DNA from: Verrucomicrobia bacterium UBA4286
Lineage (GTDB): Bacteria > Verrucomicrobiota > Kiritimatiellia > RFP12 > UBA1067
Direction: 5' to 3'
Assembly: GCA_002395905.1 (NCBI GenBank)
Contig: DGVK01000189.1
Span: 15,624 to 30,040 of the forward strand
Length of the DNA: 14,417 nucleotides
Shown here: in pieces, positions 1 to 8,489 of the stretch
How positions within the stretch are numbered: position 1 is the first letter of the stretch
Layout: each line of letters starts with the position of its first letter
Made by a program: the position numbers and the translations under genes
The notes under the pieces: model-generated
Told to the model about the DNA's origin: nothing
What the model saw: the letters and a program-made list of their open reading frames with translations, nothing else
The model's database searches: none

Positions 1-2439
1 TGGACGAGCAGCGCCGGCCCGTGGATTACGCCGGCGCTCTCGATGAAGTTCGTGACCAACACGACGGTATGCGTTAAGGGCGGCGGGATGTTTGACGGCG
101 TCCTGCCGCTCCCGCGAGACGTGAACGGCTTTTACGAGGATATAGCGGTGGTGGCGATTCCTGCGCGTGACGGGGCGCTGGCGCCGCCGCTTCACGCCAT
201 GGAGGATTTCGATTCGCAGATATTCCGCACACGGGGCGGCTGGCTGCTCGGCGCGAAAGAGGGCGGCCCCGTCCTCCCGCAGCGCGTGACCGAGCGCTAT
301 GCGCCCGCTTCGTCATGCGTCGCGCCGTCGGATGTGGTCGACCTGACGCGCCTCATGTCGCCCGAAGGCCGTCTGCGCTGGCAGGCGCCGGCGACAGCCG
401 GCCGCTGGCTTGTCATGCGTTTCGGCTACATGGCCAACGGCCGCACGAACCGTTCCGCGACGAAAGCGGGTCTCGGGCTTGAATGCGACAAGCTCGATCC
501 TCATGCGCTCGACGTCCACTTCGACGCATATGTCGGCCGCCTTTTGAAGCTTCTCGGGCCGGACCGCGCTCTTACAGGCGTTCTCCTCGACAGCTATGAG
601 GTCTTCGGCCAGAACTGGACGCGCGGCTTCGACACCGCCTTCGCCGCGCAGACGGGCTACTCCATCACCAACTATCTGCCGGTGATGGCGGGCTGGCCCG
701 TAGGGTCCGCCGCCGAGACGGACCGCTTTCTGCGCGATCTGCGCCGCGTGATCTCGCACGAGTTCGTGCGCAACTACGCCGGCAGACTGCGCGAACGGTG
801 CCATGAAAACGGTCTCAAGTTCTACTGCGAGCCGTATGGCAACGGACCTTTCAACGACCTGGAGTTCGCGCGAGAGTGTGATATACCGATGGCGGAGTTC
901 TGGCGGCCGCGCGACAGCGGCGTCAATCTGGCGGAACTTGAACGGAAAGGCGGCGGCGGTTATATGTTATGCAGATGGGGCTGCAAGCCTCTCGGTAATT
1001 CAAAGACGGTCGCTTCCACGGGCCACATATGGGGGCGCAGGATAATCGGCGCTGAGGCTTTCACCTCCTATCCCGATGAAGCGTCGGGCAGATGGATGGA
1101 GGCGCCCCGCTACATGAAAGCGCAGTGCGACCGCATCTTGAGCGAGGGCGTCAACCTTATGATACTGCACAGGTTTGTGCACCAGCCGTGGACCAGCCCT
1201 GCGCGTATGCCGGGCATGACCATGGCGGCTTACGGCGCACACTTCGACCGCACGCAGACCTGGTGGAAGCACGGCGCGCGGGAGTTTCTCGACTATATCG
1301 CGCGGGCGCAGTATGTTCTCCAGCAGGGCGAACCGGTCGTGGATCTTCTTATCATCACGCCCGATGAAGCACCAGGTTTCGGCACCGAGGGGACAGTCCC
1401 TGAAGGATACAGCGGCGACAGGTGCCATCCTTCCGTTTTCTCGCGGTGCAGACGCGAAGGGGGTTGTATCGTCTCGCCGGGCGGCGCGAAATATCGCGCA
1501 GCGGTCCGTTGGGACGGGAACGCGGATAATGCGCTCAAGGCCGCAGGTGTCGCGCCGGACTTCATCTGCGACTATCAAGACGCGACCTGGTGCCACAGGC
1601 GCGTCGGCGAGGATGATGTTTACTTCGTGGCGGTTCCATCCGGCGTTGCTCGAAAGACGCGCCTCTCCCTGCGAGACGGTGCTGGCCGCGCGGCGGAACT
1701 GTGGGACCCCGTCTCGGGCGAGACGCGCGCAGTGTGGTATGAGACGCGTTGCGGACGCGCCGAGCTGGAGCTTGAGTGCGGGCCGGACTGGTCCGGTTTT
1801 ATCGTATTCCGCGGCGGTGCGCCGCGTGAGACCGCCGCGCCGGCGGTATGCGCGGGGCGCGTGGAGGCGGTCGATGTGCGCGGGCCGTGGAGAGTGTCCT
1901 TCCGTGAGCCGGAGGCAGAGGATGACATTGCGCGAACGGTTATGACAAACCTTGTTTCGTGGACCGCTTCGAACGAGTCGGATATACGGTTCTTTTCGGG
2001 GACTGCGGCATACACGACGTCCGTTAAATGGGATGGCGGCACCTGCTCAAAGGCGGTGCTCGACCTGGGCGATGTGAGGGACGTGGCCGAAGTGACCGTA
2101 TGCGGCCGCAGATATCCCGCGCTCTGGACGCCGCCCTACCGCGTAGACATTTCGGACGCGCTGCCGTGCGGCGCCGGCGAACTTGAGATAGAGGTGAAAG
2201 TGACCAACCGCTGGGTCAACCGGCTTATCGGCGATGCGGCTCTGCCGGACGACTGCGATTGGGATGACGGCAGCAACAGCAAGGGGTATCCGCTTGTAAC
2301 CGGCTGGCCGAAGTGGCTCTTGGAGGGCGGGCGTTCGCCGACAGGGCGTCATGCGTTCTCGACATGCAGGTTCTGGAGCGCGGATGACAAGCTGCTTCCT
2401 TCCGGACTGCTTGGACCGGTCAAGATCGTAAAGGAGTGA
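1..2439 (+). CDS. GH106-type glycoside hydrolase (alpha-L-rhamnosidase-like), 5' end cut by window edge
   Basis: The frame is open to the first base, and the residues before the first ATG (position 43) already fit the family ([12 protein letters not shown], then DGVLPLP and [12 protein letters not shown]), so the gene starts outside the window; 812 residues are visible. Family-typical blocks follow in order: [12 protein letters not shown] (about 580-618), EPYGNGPF (about 829-852), MAEFWRP (about 889-909), FVHQPW (about 1174-1191) and the HFDRTQTWW block (about 1243-1269). A C-terminal beta-sandwich of the galactose-binding kind has [26 protein letters not shown] and a closing [11 protein letters not shown]. 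Known members cleave terminal alpha-L-rhamnose from complex glycans, usually in the periplasm or at the cell surface; the exact substrate here is unknown. The signal peptide cannot be seen. The middle region after about position 1500 is much shorter than I expect for the family. The gene is probably co-transcribed with the dehydrogenase two bases downstream. Family assignment is confident; substrate is not. Confidence 0.87.
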   Translation, partial: WTSSAGPWITPALSMKFVTNTTVCVKGGGMFDGVLPLPRDVNGFYEDIAVVAIPARDGALAPPLHAMEDFDSQIFRTRGGWLLGAKEGGPVLPQRVTERYAPASSCVAPSDVVDLTRLMSPEGRLRWQAPATAGRWLVMRFGYMANGRTNRSATKAGLGLECDKLDPHALDVHFDAYVGRLLKLLGPDRALTGVLLDSYEVFGQNWTRGFDTAFAAQTGYSITNYLPVMAGWPVGSAAETDRFLRDLRRVISHEFVRNYAGRLRERCHENGLKFYCEPYGNGPFNDLEFARECDIPMAEFWRPRDSGVNLAELERKGGGGYMLCRWGCKPLGNSKTVASTGHIWGRRIIGAEAFTSYPDEASGRWMEAPRYMKAQCDRILSEGVNLMILHRFVHQPWTSPARMPGMTMAAYGAHFDRTQTWWKHGAREFLDYIARAQYVLQQGEPVVDLLIITPDEAPGFGTEGTVPEGYSGDRCHPSVFSRCRREGGCIVSPGGAKYRAAVRWDGNADNALKAAGVAPDFICDYQDATWCHRRVGEDDVYFVAVPSGVARKTRLSLRDGAGRAAELWDPVSGETRAVWYETRCGRAELELECGPDWSGFIVFRGGAPRETAAPAVCAGRVEAVDVRGPWRVSFREPEAEDDIARTVMTNLVSWTASNESDIRFFSGTAAYTTSVKWDGGTCSKAVLDLGDVRDVAEVTVCGRRYPALWTPPYRVDISDALPCGAGELEIEVKVTNRWVNRLIGDAALPDDCDWDDGSNSKGYPLVTGWPKWLLEGGRSPTGRHAFSTCRFWSADDKLLPSGLLGPVKIVKE
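2431..2436 (+). promoter_or_regulatory. Shine-Dalgarno AAGGAG that sets the dehydrogenase start
   Basis: AAGGAG lies inside the last codons of the hydrolase gene and five bases (TGAAC) before the ATG at 2442. This favours ATG 2442 over the in-frame GTG at 2436, which overlaps the ribosome-binding site itself. Its position inside the upstream gene suggests translational coupling. Confidence 0.8.
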
Positions 2440-2441
2440 AC

Positions 2442-4028
2442 ATGAAGCTGAATCTTGATTCCATTGCTAACGAACGGGACGCCTGGCTTGCGGCAGGTAT
2501 CGCGCTGCCGAAGTTCGACATAGCGGCAATGCGCGCGAAAACTGCCGCCTTGCCGGAGTGGGTGCATTTCGGCGCAGGCAACATCTTTCGCGGTTTCATC
2601 GGTTCTTTGAACCAGCGCCTTCTGAACGCCGGAGAAGCCTCGACAGGAATCATAGCCTGCGACACTTTTGATTTCGAGGTGATCGACAGGATATACGACG
2701 CTCACGACAACCTTACCCTGAACGTTCTGCTCAATCCTGACGGCTCCACGACACGCGAGGTCCTTGCGGGCGTGGCCGAAGGAATCCGGGCGGACATGTA
2801 TGACGAGGCGTCCGCCGGAAGGCTCAAAAAGATTTTTGCCGCGCCGTCGCTCAAGATGGTGTCGTTTACAATAACGGAGAAGGGGTATCAGCTTCGCCGG
2901 CCGGATGGGGCGCTTGCGCCTGTCGCCGAGGCCGACTTCGCCGGAGGACCTGCGCGTCCGCGCCATGCGATGGCGATTGTCGCCGCGCTTCTGCTTGAAC
3001 GGTATTTGGCCGGCGCCATGCCGATAGCTGTCGTATCGATGGATAATTGTTCGCGCAACGGCGAGCGGCTCAAGAACGCTGTTCTGGAGGTCGCGAAGGC
3101 GTGGACCGGCCGCGGGCTTGCGCCGGCGGGATTCACCGCCTATCTGTCGGACGAATCAAAAGTAGCATTCCCTTGGACGATGATAGACAAGATAACCCCG
3201 CGGCCGCACCCGGCGGTTGAAAAGTTGCTTGCCGATGACGGTATAGAGGGAATGGCTCCGATCGTGACGGAGAAGAAGACGTTCATCGCTCCTTTCGTCA
3301 ACGCCGAGAAGCCGCAGTATCTTGTCGTAGAGGACAGGTTCCCGAACGGACGCCCCGCGCTTGAAAAGGCTGGAGTGAACTTCTGCGACAGGACGACTGT
3401 CAACATGTGCGAGAAGATGAAGGTCACGACATGCCTTAATCCGCTCCATACAGCAATGGCGGTGTACGGCTGCCTGCTCGGCTACACGCTCATCTGCGAG
3501 GAGATGAAGGACGAGGATATCGTGGCGCTGGTCAAACGCCTTGGATATGTGGAGGGGTTGCCGGTCGTGACCGACCCGAAGATAATTTCGCCGAAGGCGT
3601 TCCTCGACGAGGTCGTCGAAGAGCGCCTGCCGAATCCGTTCATGCCGGACGATCCGCGCAGAATAGCAACCGATACTTCGCAAAAGGTCGGCATACGTTT
3701 CGGTGAAACGATCAAGAGCTATCTGCGCGAAGGTCGCGACCTTTCGACGCTCGTGGCGATTCCTCTTGCGATTGCAGGCTGGCTGCGCTACCTGCAGGGG
3801 ACGCGTGACGACGGTACTGCGATGGAGGTTTCGCCCGATCCGCTCAAGGATGAACTCATGGAAAAGGTAAAAGAAGGGCGTGAGCGCGAGATACTTGCCG
3901 ATGAGTCGATATTTGGCTTGAATCTCGTCAATACTCCGCTTTTTGGACGTATTGAAGAGTACTTGGCGCGTCTCAGGGAGGGTGCCGGGGCTGCCCGCCG
4001 CCTCCTACGCCGCGAGTTGCGCGGGTGA
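2442..4028 (+). CDS. Mannitol dehydrogenase / fructuronate reductase family oxidoreductase (UxuB-like)
   Basis: The protein has 528 residues, slightly longer than classical UxuB and mannitol dehydrogenase. VHFGAGNIFRGF (residues 41-52) is the N-terminal Rossmann glycine motif of this polyol-specific long-chain family. SMDNCSRNG (199-207) and AFPWTMIDKITPRP (242-255) are also family hallmarks. The catalytic segment KVTTCLNPLH supplies K327, N333 and H336, matching the Lys/Asn/His set of the family. Members interconvert a keto sugar or keto-uronate and its alcohol with NAD(P)H, for example D-fructuronate to D-mannonate in glucuronate breakdown. The adjoining glycan hydrolase makes a uronate- or ketose-catabolic role plausible, but I cannot tell fructuronate, tagaturonate and mannitol specificity apart. 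The enzyme is cytoplasmic, with no signal or membrane segment. The Arg-rich C-terminus (residues about 512-528) is ordinary for the end of this family. No terminator hairpin follows. Confidence 0.9.
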   Translation: MKLNLDSIANERDAWLAAGIALPKFDIAAMRAKTAALPEWVHFGAGNIFRGFIGSLNQRLLNAGEASTGIIACDTFDFEVIDRIYDAHDNLTLNVLLNPDGSTTREVLAGVAEGIRADMYDEASAGRLKKIFAAPSLKMVSFTITEKGYQLRRPDGALAPVAEADFAGGPARPRHAMAIVAALLLERYLAGAMPIAVVSMDNCSRNGERLKNAVLEVAKAWTGRGLAPAGFTAYLSDESKVAFPWTMIDKITPRPHPAVEKLLADDGIEGMAPIVTEKKTFIAPFVNAEKPQYLVVEDRFPNGRPALEKAGVNFCDRTTVNMCEKMKVTTCLNPLHTAMAVYGCLLGYTLICEEMKDEDIVALVKRLGYVEGLPVVTDPKIISPKAFLDEVVEERLPNPFMPDDPRRIATDTSQKVGIRFGETIKSYLREGRDLSTLVAIPLAIAGWLRYLQGTRDDGTAMEVSPDPLKDELMEKVKEGREREILADESIFGLNLVNTPLFGRIEEYLARLREGAGAARRLLRRELRG

Positions 4029-4057
4029 TTGATTTTCGCGGCGAAATATGAGATAAT
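4029..4057 (+). promoter_or_regulatory. Sigma-70-like promoter of the polysaccharide export operon
   Basis: A -35 box TTGATT (4029-4034) is separated by exactly 17 bp from a -10 box GATAAT (4052-4057). TG at 4049-4050, one base before the -10, forms an extended -10 element. The -35 begins immediately after the stop codon of the dehydrogenase gene, so the promoter fills the front of the only sizeable intergenic gap. Expected transcription start is near 4064, giving a leader of about 40 bases before the GTG at 4103. The core GAAATATG-N2-ATAATA recurs at the second promoter near 10664. Confidence 0.65.
4034..4046. promoter_or_regulatory. 13-bp palindrome in the promoter spacer, possible operator
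   Basis: TTTCGC-G-GCGAAA is a perfect inverted repeat with six-base arms around one central base. It touches the last base of the -35 box and sits in the 17-bp spacer before the -10. A dimeric repressor binding here would block RNA polymerase. It is short, no regulator gene is visible and the second promoter lacks it, so chance is a real alternative. Confidence 0.25.
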
Positions 4058-4102
4058 ATGCGGTCGAACCGAGTGTAGAAAGGTTTCGGCTTAGAACAGA
4101 TC

Positions 4103-6073
4103 GTGGAAGAGGAGCTAACAGAGGCAGAACGGGCGCAGATGCAACGCATCTTGACGCTCCAGAAGGTTATCGCTGGCATAATCGCCAAGTGGGGATGGCT
4201 TGTGCTGTCGCTGTTTATAATCCTTGTGCTCGCATTCGGTGGGTTTCTCACGCTCAGGGCCATACGCAGCGTTGAAAGATTCGAGGCGAAGACGAGGCTT
4301 CTCTACAATCCGCGAAAGGTTTCCACGATCGAGACAATAAGCGACAGGCAGTTGATGTCTATCATCGACCGCAAGTCGCTCAAGCGACGTGTCGGCGAGA
4401 AAGTAGATATGCCCAAGTCCGAGAACGAGTGTCTCTCGGTCGACATGAAGATCACCCAGGAGAAGCGGCCGACAAACCTCTTCACACTTAGCGCCTCTTC
4501 GCAGTCGTGGAAGGGCGCCGTGAAGAAGGCGAACGCCTACGCCGATATAATTATCGAAGAATATGTCGCCTACCGCACAAAAGACCTCGAGGATTTGAGC
4601 CTGGCGCTCGCTGACAGACGCAGCGGATTGATGGACCAGATATCCGACCTGGAGTCGCAAGAGACAACGCTCAAAGCCAAAACCGGCGTGCTCGCCCCGC
4701 AGGAGGCGCTTCTCGCCCTAAACATGCTCATATCCGACCAGAGGCGCAATTCGTCCGCCCTGGGCGTAGACGCGGCGAATGAGGAGCTCAAGCGGCGCAA
4801 GCTGGAGGAGCTTGTCGGCGAGAGCGGCGCCGCCATAACCGCCAACGCCCATGCGATACGCAAGCGCGCGGACGCGATAGCCGCGATCGACAAGGAACTT
4901 GTCGAGCTTAGAGAGCGCTACACCGACCTGAACCCGAAAGTCGCAGGCAAGGTCGCCGAGCGCGAAGAGCGCGTGGCCGAGATGCGCGCATTTCTCAAGT
5001 CTAAGGGCGCCGAGCAGATAGACGTAGAGAACATCGACCAGCTCGAGCGCTCTGCAGGCGAGCTTGCAGACTGCCTTACGCGTCTGGAGGCGATAGCCGA
5101 GAAGCGTCGTGCGATAGAGCAGGAGATAAGCGACAACGAGGCACGCGCGGCCGAGTTTGCGGCGCTGATACCGGAATACGAGCGGCTTCAAACCCGCCGT
5201 GCGGACGTGTCGACGAGCATCCGTGACCTGGACGAACAGTTGAACGACATCCAGTATGTCAAAGGAACCCTGCGCAACGACCTCCGCCAGATAGAACGCG
5301 CGGGCGGTGTCGGCGACAAGGGCCCGTTCGGGATAAAGCAGATAGCGCTTTCTCTGATCGGCGCGGCGATATGCTGCGGCGCGCTGCTTCTCTGGATAAT
5401 ACTGCTTGAACTTCTGTTCGGCAAGATGCGCGGCGGGCGCGAAATAGCCGCATACGACGGCATATCGTATCTCGGCTCGCTTCCGAAGAAGGGCGTCCTG
5501 GCGGACGACGAGGAGCGGGAGGTGATGGGAGTCGCCGCACTCAAGATGTTCCTCGCGAACGTCAACTACAAAACCGCGCTTCTCTGCAGGCTTCCGGGCG
5601 CAGAGGTGCGGGAGGACTTCATGTCGGCCCTCGATTTCACCGCCTCCATGTCGGGCATGAGCGGATTCGTGCTGGACATAGTCTCGAGCACCAACTTCAC
5701 GCCGCCCGAGGGCGCCGAGCAGATGATAAGTGTAGTGCGCCAAGGCAACAGGGGCTGGTTCATGACCGCCAACAGATTCGTCATGGCTCCAACCGAGCTG
5801 CAGCTTCTCACGGCCGACATCGCCGAGCTTCGCAACGCATTCGACAATGTATTCCTTCGCATGGAGGAGGGCGTGAGGACCGGCGGCACCTTTTTCGATC
5901 AGCTTCTAGAACTGTGCGACTCGGTAATACTGGTGATCGGCACCGGCACAACCCCGAGAAGCGCGTTCAGGTATGTGCGCCGCCACGTGGCGGCGAGCGG
6001 CAAGCCGATGATGGCGATCGCTACGGATGCGTCCGCAAAGACCCTGCGCGGCGAAATGGAGGCCAGAATATGA
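4103..6073 (+). CDS. Wzz/Wzc-type polysaccharide co-polymerase with degenerate tyrosine-kinase-like domain
   Basis: This 656-residue inner-membrane protein has a short cytoplasmic N-terminus, a membrane segment at about 31-52, a long periplasmic region and a second membrane segment at about 413-440. The periplasmic part is largely helical coiled coil (about 155-400) and carries RYTDLNPKV (272-280), resembling the Y-x-x-x-H-P-x-V signature of GumC/Wzc-like chain-length proteins. The cytoplasmic C-terminus (about 450-656) has the layout of a bacterial tyrosine (BY) kinase, including a VILVIGTGTTPRSAFRYV-like closing strand-helix. However, the Walker A segment expected after TALLCRLPGA lacks G-x-x-G-K-S/T, FVLDIVSST replaces LLIDAD and NVFLRMEEG replaces VILDSPP. 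There is no C-terminal tyrosine cluster, so it is probably a scaffold rather than an active kinase. The start is GTG 4103, because an in-frame stop at 4076 and the lack of another ATG/GTG/TTG leave no upstream choice; its ribosome-binding site is weak. ATG 4139 is the alternative. It is the first gene of the export operon. Confidence 0.85.
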   Translation: MEEELTEAERAQMQRILTLQKVIAGIIAKWGWLVLSLFIILVLAFGGFLTLRAIRSVERFEAKTRLLYNPRKVSTIETISDRQLMSIIDRKSLKRRVGEKVDMPKSENECLSVDMKITQEKRPTNLFTLSASSQSWKGAVKKANAYADIIIEEYVAYRTKDLEDLSLALADRRSGLMDQISDLESQETTLKAKTGVLAPQEALLALNMLISDQRRNSSALGVDAANEELKRRKLEELVGESGAAITANAHAIRKRADAIAAIDKELVELRERYTDLNPKVAGKVAEREERVAEMRAFLKSKGAEQIDVENIDQLERSAGELADCLTRLEAIAEKRRAIEQEISDNEARAAEFAALIPEYERLQTRRADVSTSIRDLDEQLNDIQYVKGTLRNDLRQIERAGGVGDKGPFGIKQIALSLIGAAICCGALLLWIILLELLFGKMRGGREIAAYDGISYLGSLPKKGVLADDEEREVMGVAALKMFLANVNYKTALLCRLPGAEVREDFMSALDFTASMSGMSGFVLDIVSSTNFTPPEGAEQMISVVRQGNRGWFMTANRFVMAPTELQLLTADIAELRNAFDNVFLRMEEGVRTGGTFFDQLLELCDSVILVIGTGTTPRSAFRYVRRHVAASGKPMMAIATDASAKTLRGEMEARI

Positions 6074-7134
6074 TACGCCGGGCAACCGCTCTCGCTCTTG
6101 CTGCGGCCGCTCTCGCGGGGTGCTATCCCGGGCGGCTCACGTCAAACTATGATTCGGTTTTCGAGATAAACAACACCGACGACGACAGCGCCATTCTAGA
6201 GGAGTCGGGGCGCGATGAGATCGCGGAGGCCCGCATAATGAAGCGCCTGATGGAGCTGGAGATGGAGGAGGAGCCCGTGTACCATATGAACGCGGGCGAC
6301 AAGATAGAGATTCGCGTATACGGGCATGACGACATAGGTATGGTGACGAAGATCGGGCCGGACGGCACCGTTGGCATCGCGTTCGTGGGGCAGATCAAGC
6401 TTAGCGGGTGTTCGCTTGCGGACGGCGCCGACAAGATACGCGAGGGTCTTGCTCCATACGTCAAGAACCCTGTCGTGAGCATAACCATACTGGAGGTGCT
6501 GAGCGAGACCGCGACCATCGCGGGTGCGTGCTCCAGGCCTGGCGTATACGGCATCTCCAACGGTACGCGCATAGCCGATCTTTACGCCATGGCGGGTTCA
6601 AGCGCCGAACGTCTTTTCAACGGCGTGGATGTGGATGTGGCAGACCTCGAACACTCGATGATAATACGCAGCGGCGAAGCCCTGCCTGTGAACTTTCGCA
6701 AAGCCATCGAGCAGGGCGACCCGCTCAACAACATCCGCGTACGCAAGGGCGACTATGTTTACATCGCCCAGCGTCTGGAGTCGTCCGTCACGATATGCGG
6801 CGAGGTGCGTTCGCCGCACAAGCGCCTCTACGAGCCGGGCATGGGTCTCATAGAGACGCTTACAGCCGCAGGGTGGATGCTCGACACCCACTGGAAGCAT
6901 GTCATAATCATAAGGGACGGCCTCGCCAATCCGAAAATGTACAAGGTCGATGTGGACGGGATTCTCGCCGGCCGCTGCAAGAACGTTTCGCTCAAATCGG
7001 GTGACATAGTCTACGTCCCGAAAGACGACATATCGGAATACAACGTCTTCGTGCGGAAGATCATGCCGACCGTGCAGGTCGTGAATCTGCTCTCGTCGCG
7101 CAATTCCGTGCTCAATCCCGACCACGACAAGTAG
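6070..7134 (+). CDS. Wza-like outer-membrane polysaccharide export lipoprotein (Poly_export + SLBB domains)
   Basis: The start is ATG 6070, which overlaps the upstream stop as ATGA and follows GGAGG (6058-6062) by seven bases; the same frame is open back to 5914 but has no such signal there. The 354-residue product begins with a lipoprotein signal peptide ending in the lipobox LAGC, with Cys18 as the lipidated residue. The +2 residue is Tyr, which is compatible with outer-membrane sorting. The Poly_export domain covers about 70-140 (YHMNAGDKIEIRVYGHDD then IGPDGTVGIAFVGQIKLSG). Two SLBB-type repeats follow at about 146-233 (IAGACSRPGVY) and 238-317 (TICGEVRSPHKRLYEPG). Members form the periplasm-spanning exit channel for capsule or exopolysaccharide and dock on the Wzz/Wzc protein encoded just upstream. 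The final 35 residues could hold the membrane-embedding helix, but it is not strongly hydrophobic. Confidence 0.92.
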   Translation: MIRRATALALAAAALAGCYPGRLTSNYDSVFEINNTDDDSAILEESGRDEIAEARIMKRLMELEMEEEPVYHMNAGDKIEIRVYGHDDIGMVTKIGPDGTVGIAFVGQIKLSGCSLADGADKIREGLAPYVKNPVVSITILEVLSETATIAGACSRPGVYGISNGTRIADLYAMAGSSAERLFNGVDVDVADLEHSMIIRSGEALPVNFRKAIEQGDPLNNIRVRKGDYVYIAQRLESSVTICGEVRSPHKRLYEPGMGLIETLTAAGWMLDTHWKHVIIIRDGLANPKMYKVDVDGILAGRCKNVSLKSGDIVYVPKDDISEYNVFVRKIMPTVQVVNLLSSRNSVLNPDHDK

Positions 7135-7145
7135 CGAGTGGCCGC

Positions 7146-8489
7146 ATGAAGTACTTCGTCTTCGCCGTCGCCGCTGCCGGAGTGCCGCCATTGGCGGCGC
7201 TTCTGGTGATCAACCGCAGGTGGACGAAGTACGTCATGTGGGCTTTGATAGCCGCGCTCGCGGTCTACCAGTCGACGGCGATAAATTTCTTCTCCCACGA
7301 GGAGTATCGCGGGTCGGCGCGCGGAATGGAGATAAGCGTGGCCTATCTCTTCGCGATGGCGATCATACTCGCTTCGGTCGCGCGGATGCGTTTTCCCGGT
7401 TTGCTGCCGTCGGTCGGCGCGAAGCTGTATTTCATCTACTTCCTTCTCTGCCTGCCGTCGTGGACAAGCGCCGAAAACACTCTGTTCTGCTGGCTGGAGA
7501 CCTGGAAGATGATTATGATCTACCTCGTCTATCTCGGGGTGAGGGCTTTTCTCGACATGACCGACGACATGAAATCGCTCCTGCGCGGGCTGGCCGCATT
7601 CGCAGTGCTGAATTTCATCATGGTTGTCAAGGATCATCTTCAAGGCGTATACCAGCCTCACGGCGTTTTCCCCCACCAGAACTGTCTTGCCATGGCGATG
7701 CACATTTTCGGCAGCCTTTTCCTTGCGTTCTGTCTTGCACGCGGCTGGAAGAGCTCGCCCCTGTGGGCCATGGCGTTCATATCCGCGGCGGCGTGCGTTG
7801 TAAGGACGTATTCCCGTGGCGCCATAGCTGGAACTCCCGTATGGTTCGCGCTTACTTTCTTTTGCGTGGCTGCGAAGTCGATGAAAGGCTCGTTCAGCAG
7901 GCTCTTCAAGCGCGTCATGCCGTTTGCGATACTCGGGCTGATCGGTCTCGGTATAATGCTGCCGCGCATAATAGAGCGGTTCCAGTCCGCTCCGGAGGCG
8001 TCCAAAAACACGCGAATCGAACTGGCGCTCTGCGCCAAGGAGATGATCATTGACGAACCGTGGCGGGGCGTCGGCATAAACAACTGGGGGCTTAAGATAA
8101 ACGAGCCCTACGACTACGCCTACCGCGCAGGGCGCTCCACGAACCGCGGCGGCGAATTCAAGGACGGCGTGGTCGAAACGGTCTATCTGCTTGTTGGGGC
8201 GGAGTGCGGATTGCCGGCGCTTGCGGCGATGATCGTGTGGTTCGTCTGGTATCTCGTCGTATGCCTGCGTCTCGTCGCCAGGCTGGGGCGTTCCAGATGG
8301 GCGCCGATACCGTGCGGTCTTTTCGGAGGGTTTGTCGTGTGTTATCTTCAAAGCTGTCTCGAATGGGTGCTGCGACAGCAGATGAATCTTATACTGCTCA
8401 TGGTGTTCTTCGCCATGCTGGATTATCTGGATTCAAACTGGCGGCGGCTCAAAAGCGAAGAGACCGCGCCTAAGGAGAATGCGAAATGA
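7146..8489 (+). CDS. O-antigen ligase / Wzy-type polymerase family membrane protein
   Basis: The 447-residue product is strongly hydrophobic, with about 10-12 membrane segments (for example 2-22, 62-80, 121-136, 146-162, 183-200, 228-244, 258-274, 353-378 and 412-427). The PF04932-type core is recognisable: GVFPHQNCLAMAM (173-185), RTYSRGAIAG (220-229), then a large periplasmic loop (about 275-345) with EPWRGVGINNWG (304-315), followed by VGAECGLPAL (350-359) at the next helix. Known members join lipid-linked repeat units into polymer (Wzy) or transfer finished glycan to an acceptor (WaaL). Position between the export lipoprotein and the rest of a polymer locus favours a polymerase, but sequence alone does not separate the two. 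It starts 11 bases after the previous stop, with a weak GAGTGG four bases before the ATG. It ends in a four-base overlap with the next gene. Confidence 0.85.
   Translation: MKYFVFAVAAAGVPPLAALLVINRRWTKYVMWALIAALAVYQSTAINFFSHEEYRGSARGMEISVAYLFAMAIILASVARMRFPGLLPSVGAKLYFIYFLLCLPSWTSAENTLFCWLETWKMIMIYLVYLGVRAFLDMTDDMKSLLRGLAAFAVLNFIMVVKDHLQGVYQPHGVFPHQNCLAMAMHIFGSLFLAFCLARGWKSSPLWAMAFISAAACVVRTYSRGAIAGTPVWFALTFFCVAAKSMKGSFSRLFKRVMPFAILGLIGLGIMLPRIIERFQSAPEASKNTRIELALCAKEMIIDEPWRGVGINNWGLKINEPYDYAYRAGRSTNRGGEFKDGVVETVYLLVGAECGLPALAAMIVWFVWYLVVCLRLVARLGRSRWAPIPCGLFGGFVVCYLQSCLEWVLRQQMNLILLMVFFAMLDYLDSNWRRLKSEETAPKENAK

Noticed and set aside
1313..1945. A 210-residue plus-strand frame inside the GH106 gene
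   Set aside because: It is in another frame of a gene with strong family motifs, is Arg- and Ser-rich and has no ribosome-binding site.
2436..2441. GTG 2436 as the start of the dehydrogenase
   Set aside because: This GTG overlaps the AAGGAG ribosome-binding site, whereas ATG 2442 is correctly spaced from it.
4034..4046. Rho-independent terminator after the dehydrogenase gene
   Set aside because: As RNA the palindrome can form only about five pairs with a three-base loop, is not followed by a T run and sits inside a promoter.
4718..5743. A 341-residue minus-strand open frame opposite the co-polymerase
   Set aside because: No domain or ribosome-binding site is seen, and the plus strand carries a clear coiled-coil and membrane architecture. 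It is a shadow frame.
5914..6069. Longer N-terminus for the export lipoprotein
   Set aside because: The extension overlaps the co-polymerase gene and would bury the lipoprotein signal peptide. ATG 6070 has GGAGG at the right distance.
7011..8351. A 446-residue minus-strand open frame opposite the polymerase gene
   Set aside because: It is rich in Arg, His and Pro with no recognisable motif, and lies wholly opposite a convincing membrane protein. Long antisense frames are expected at this base composition.
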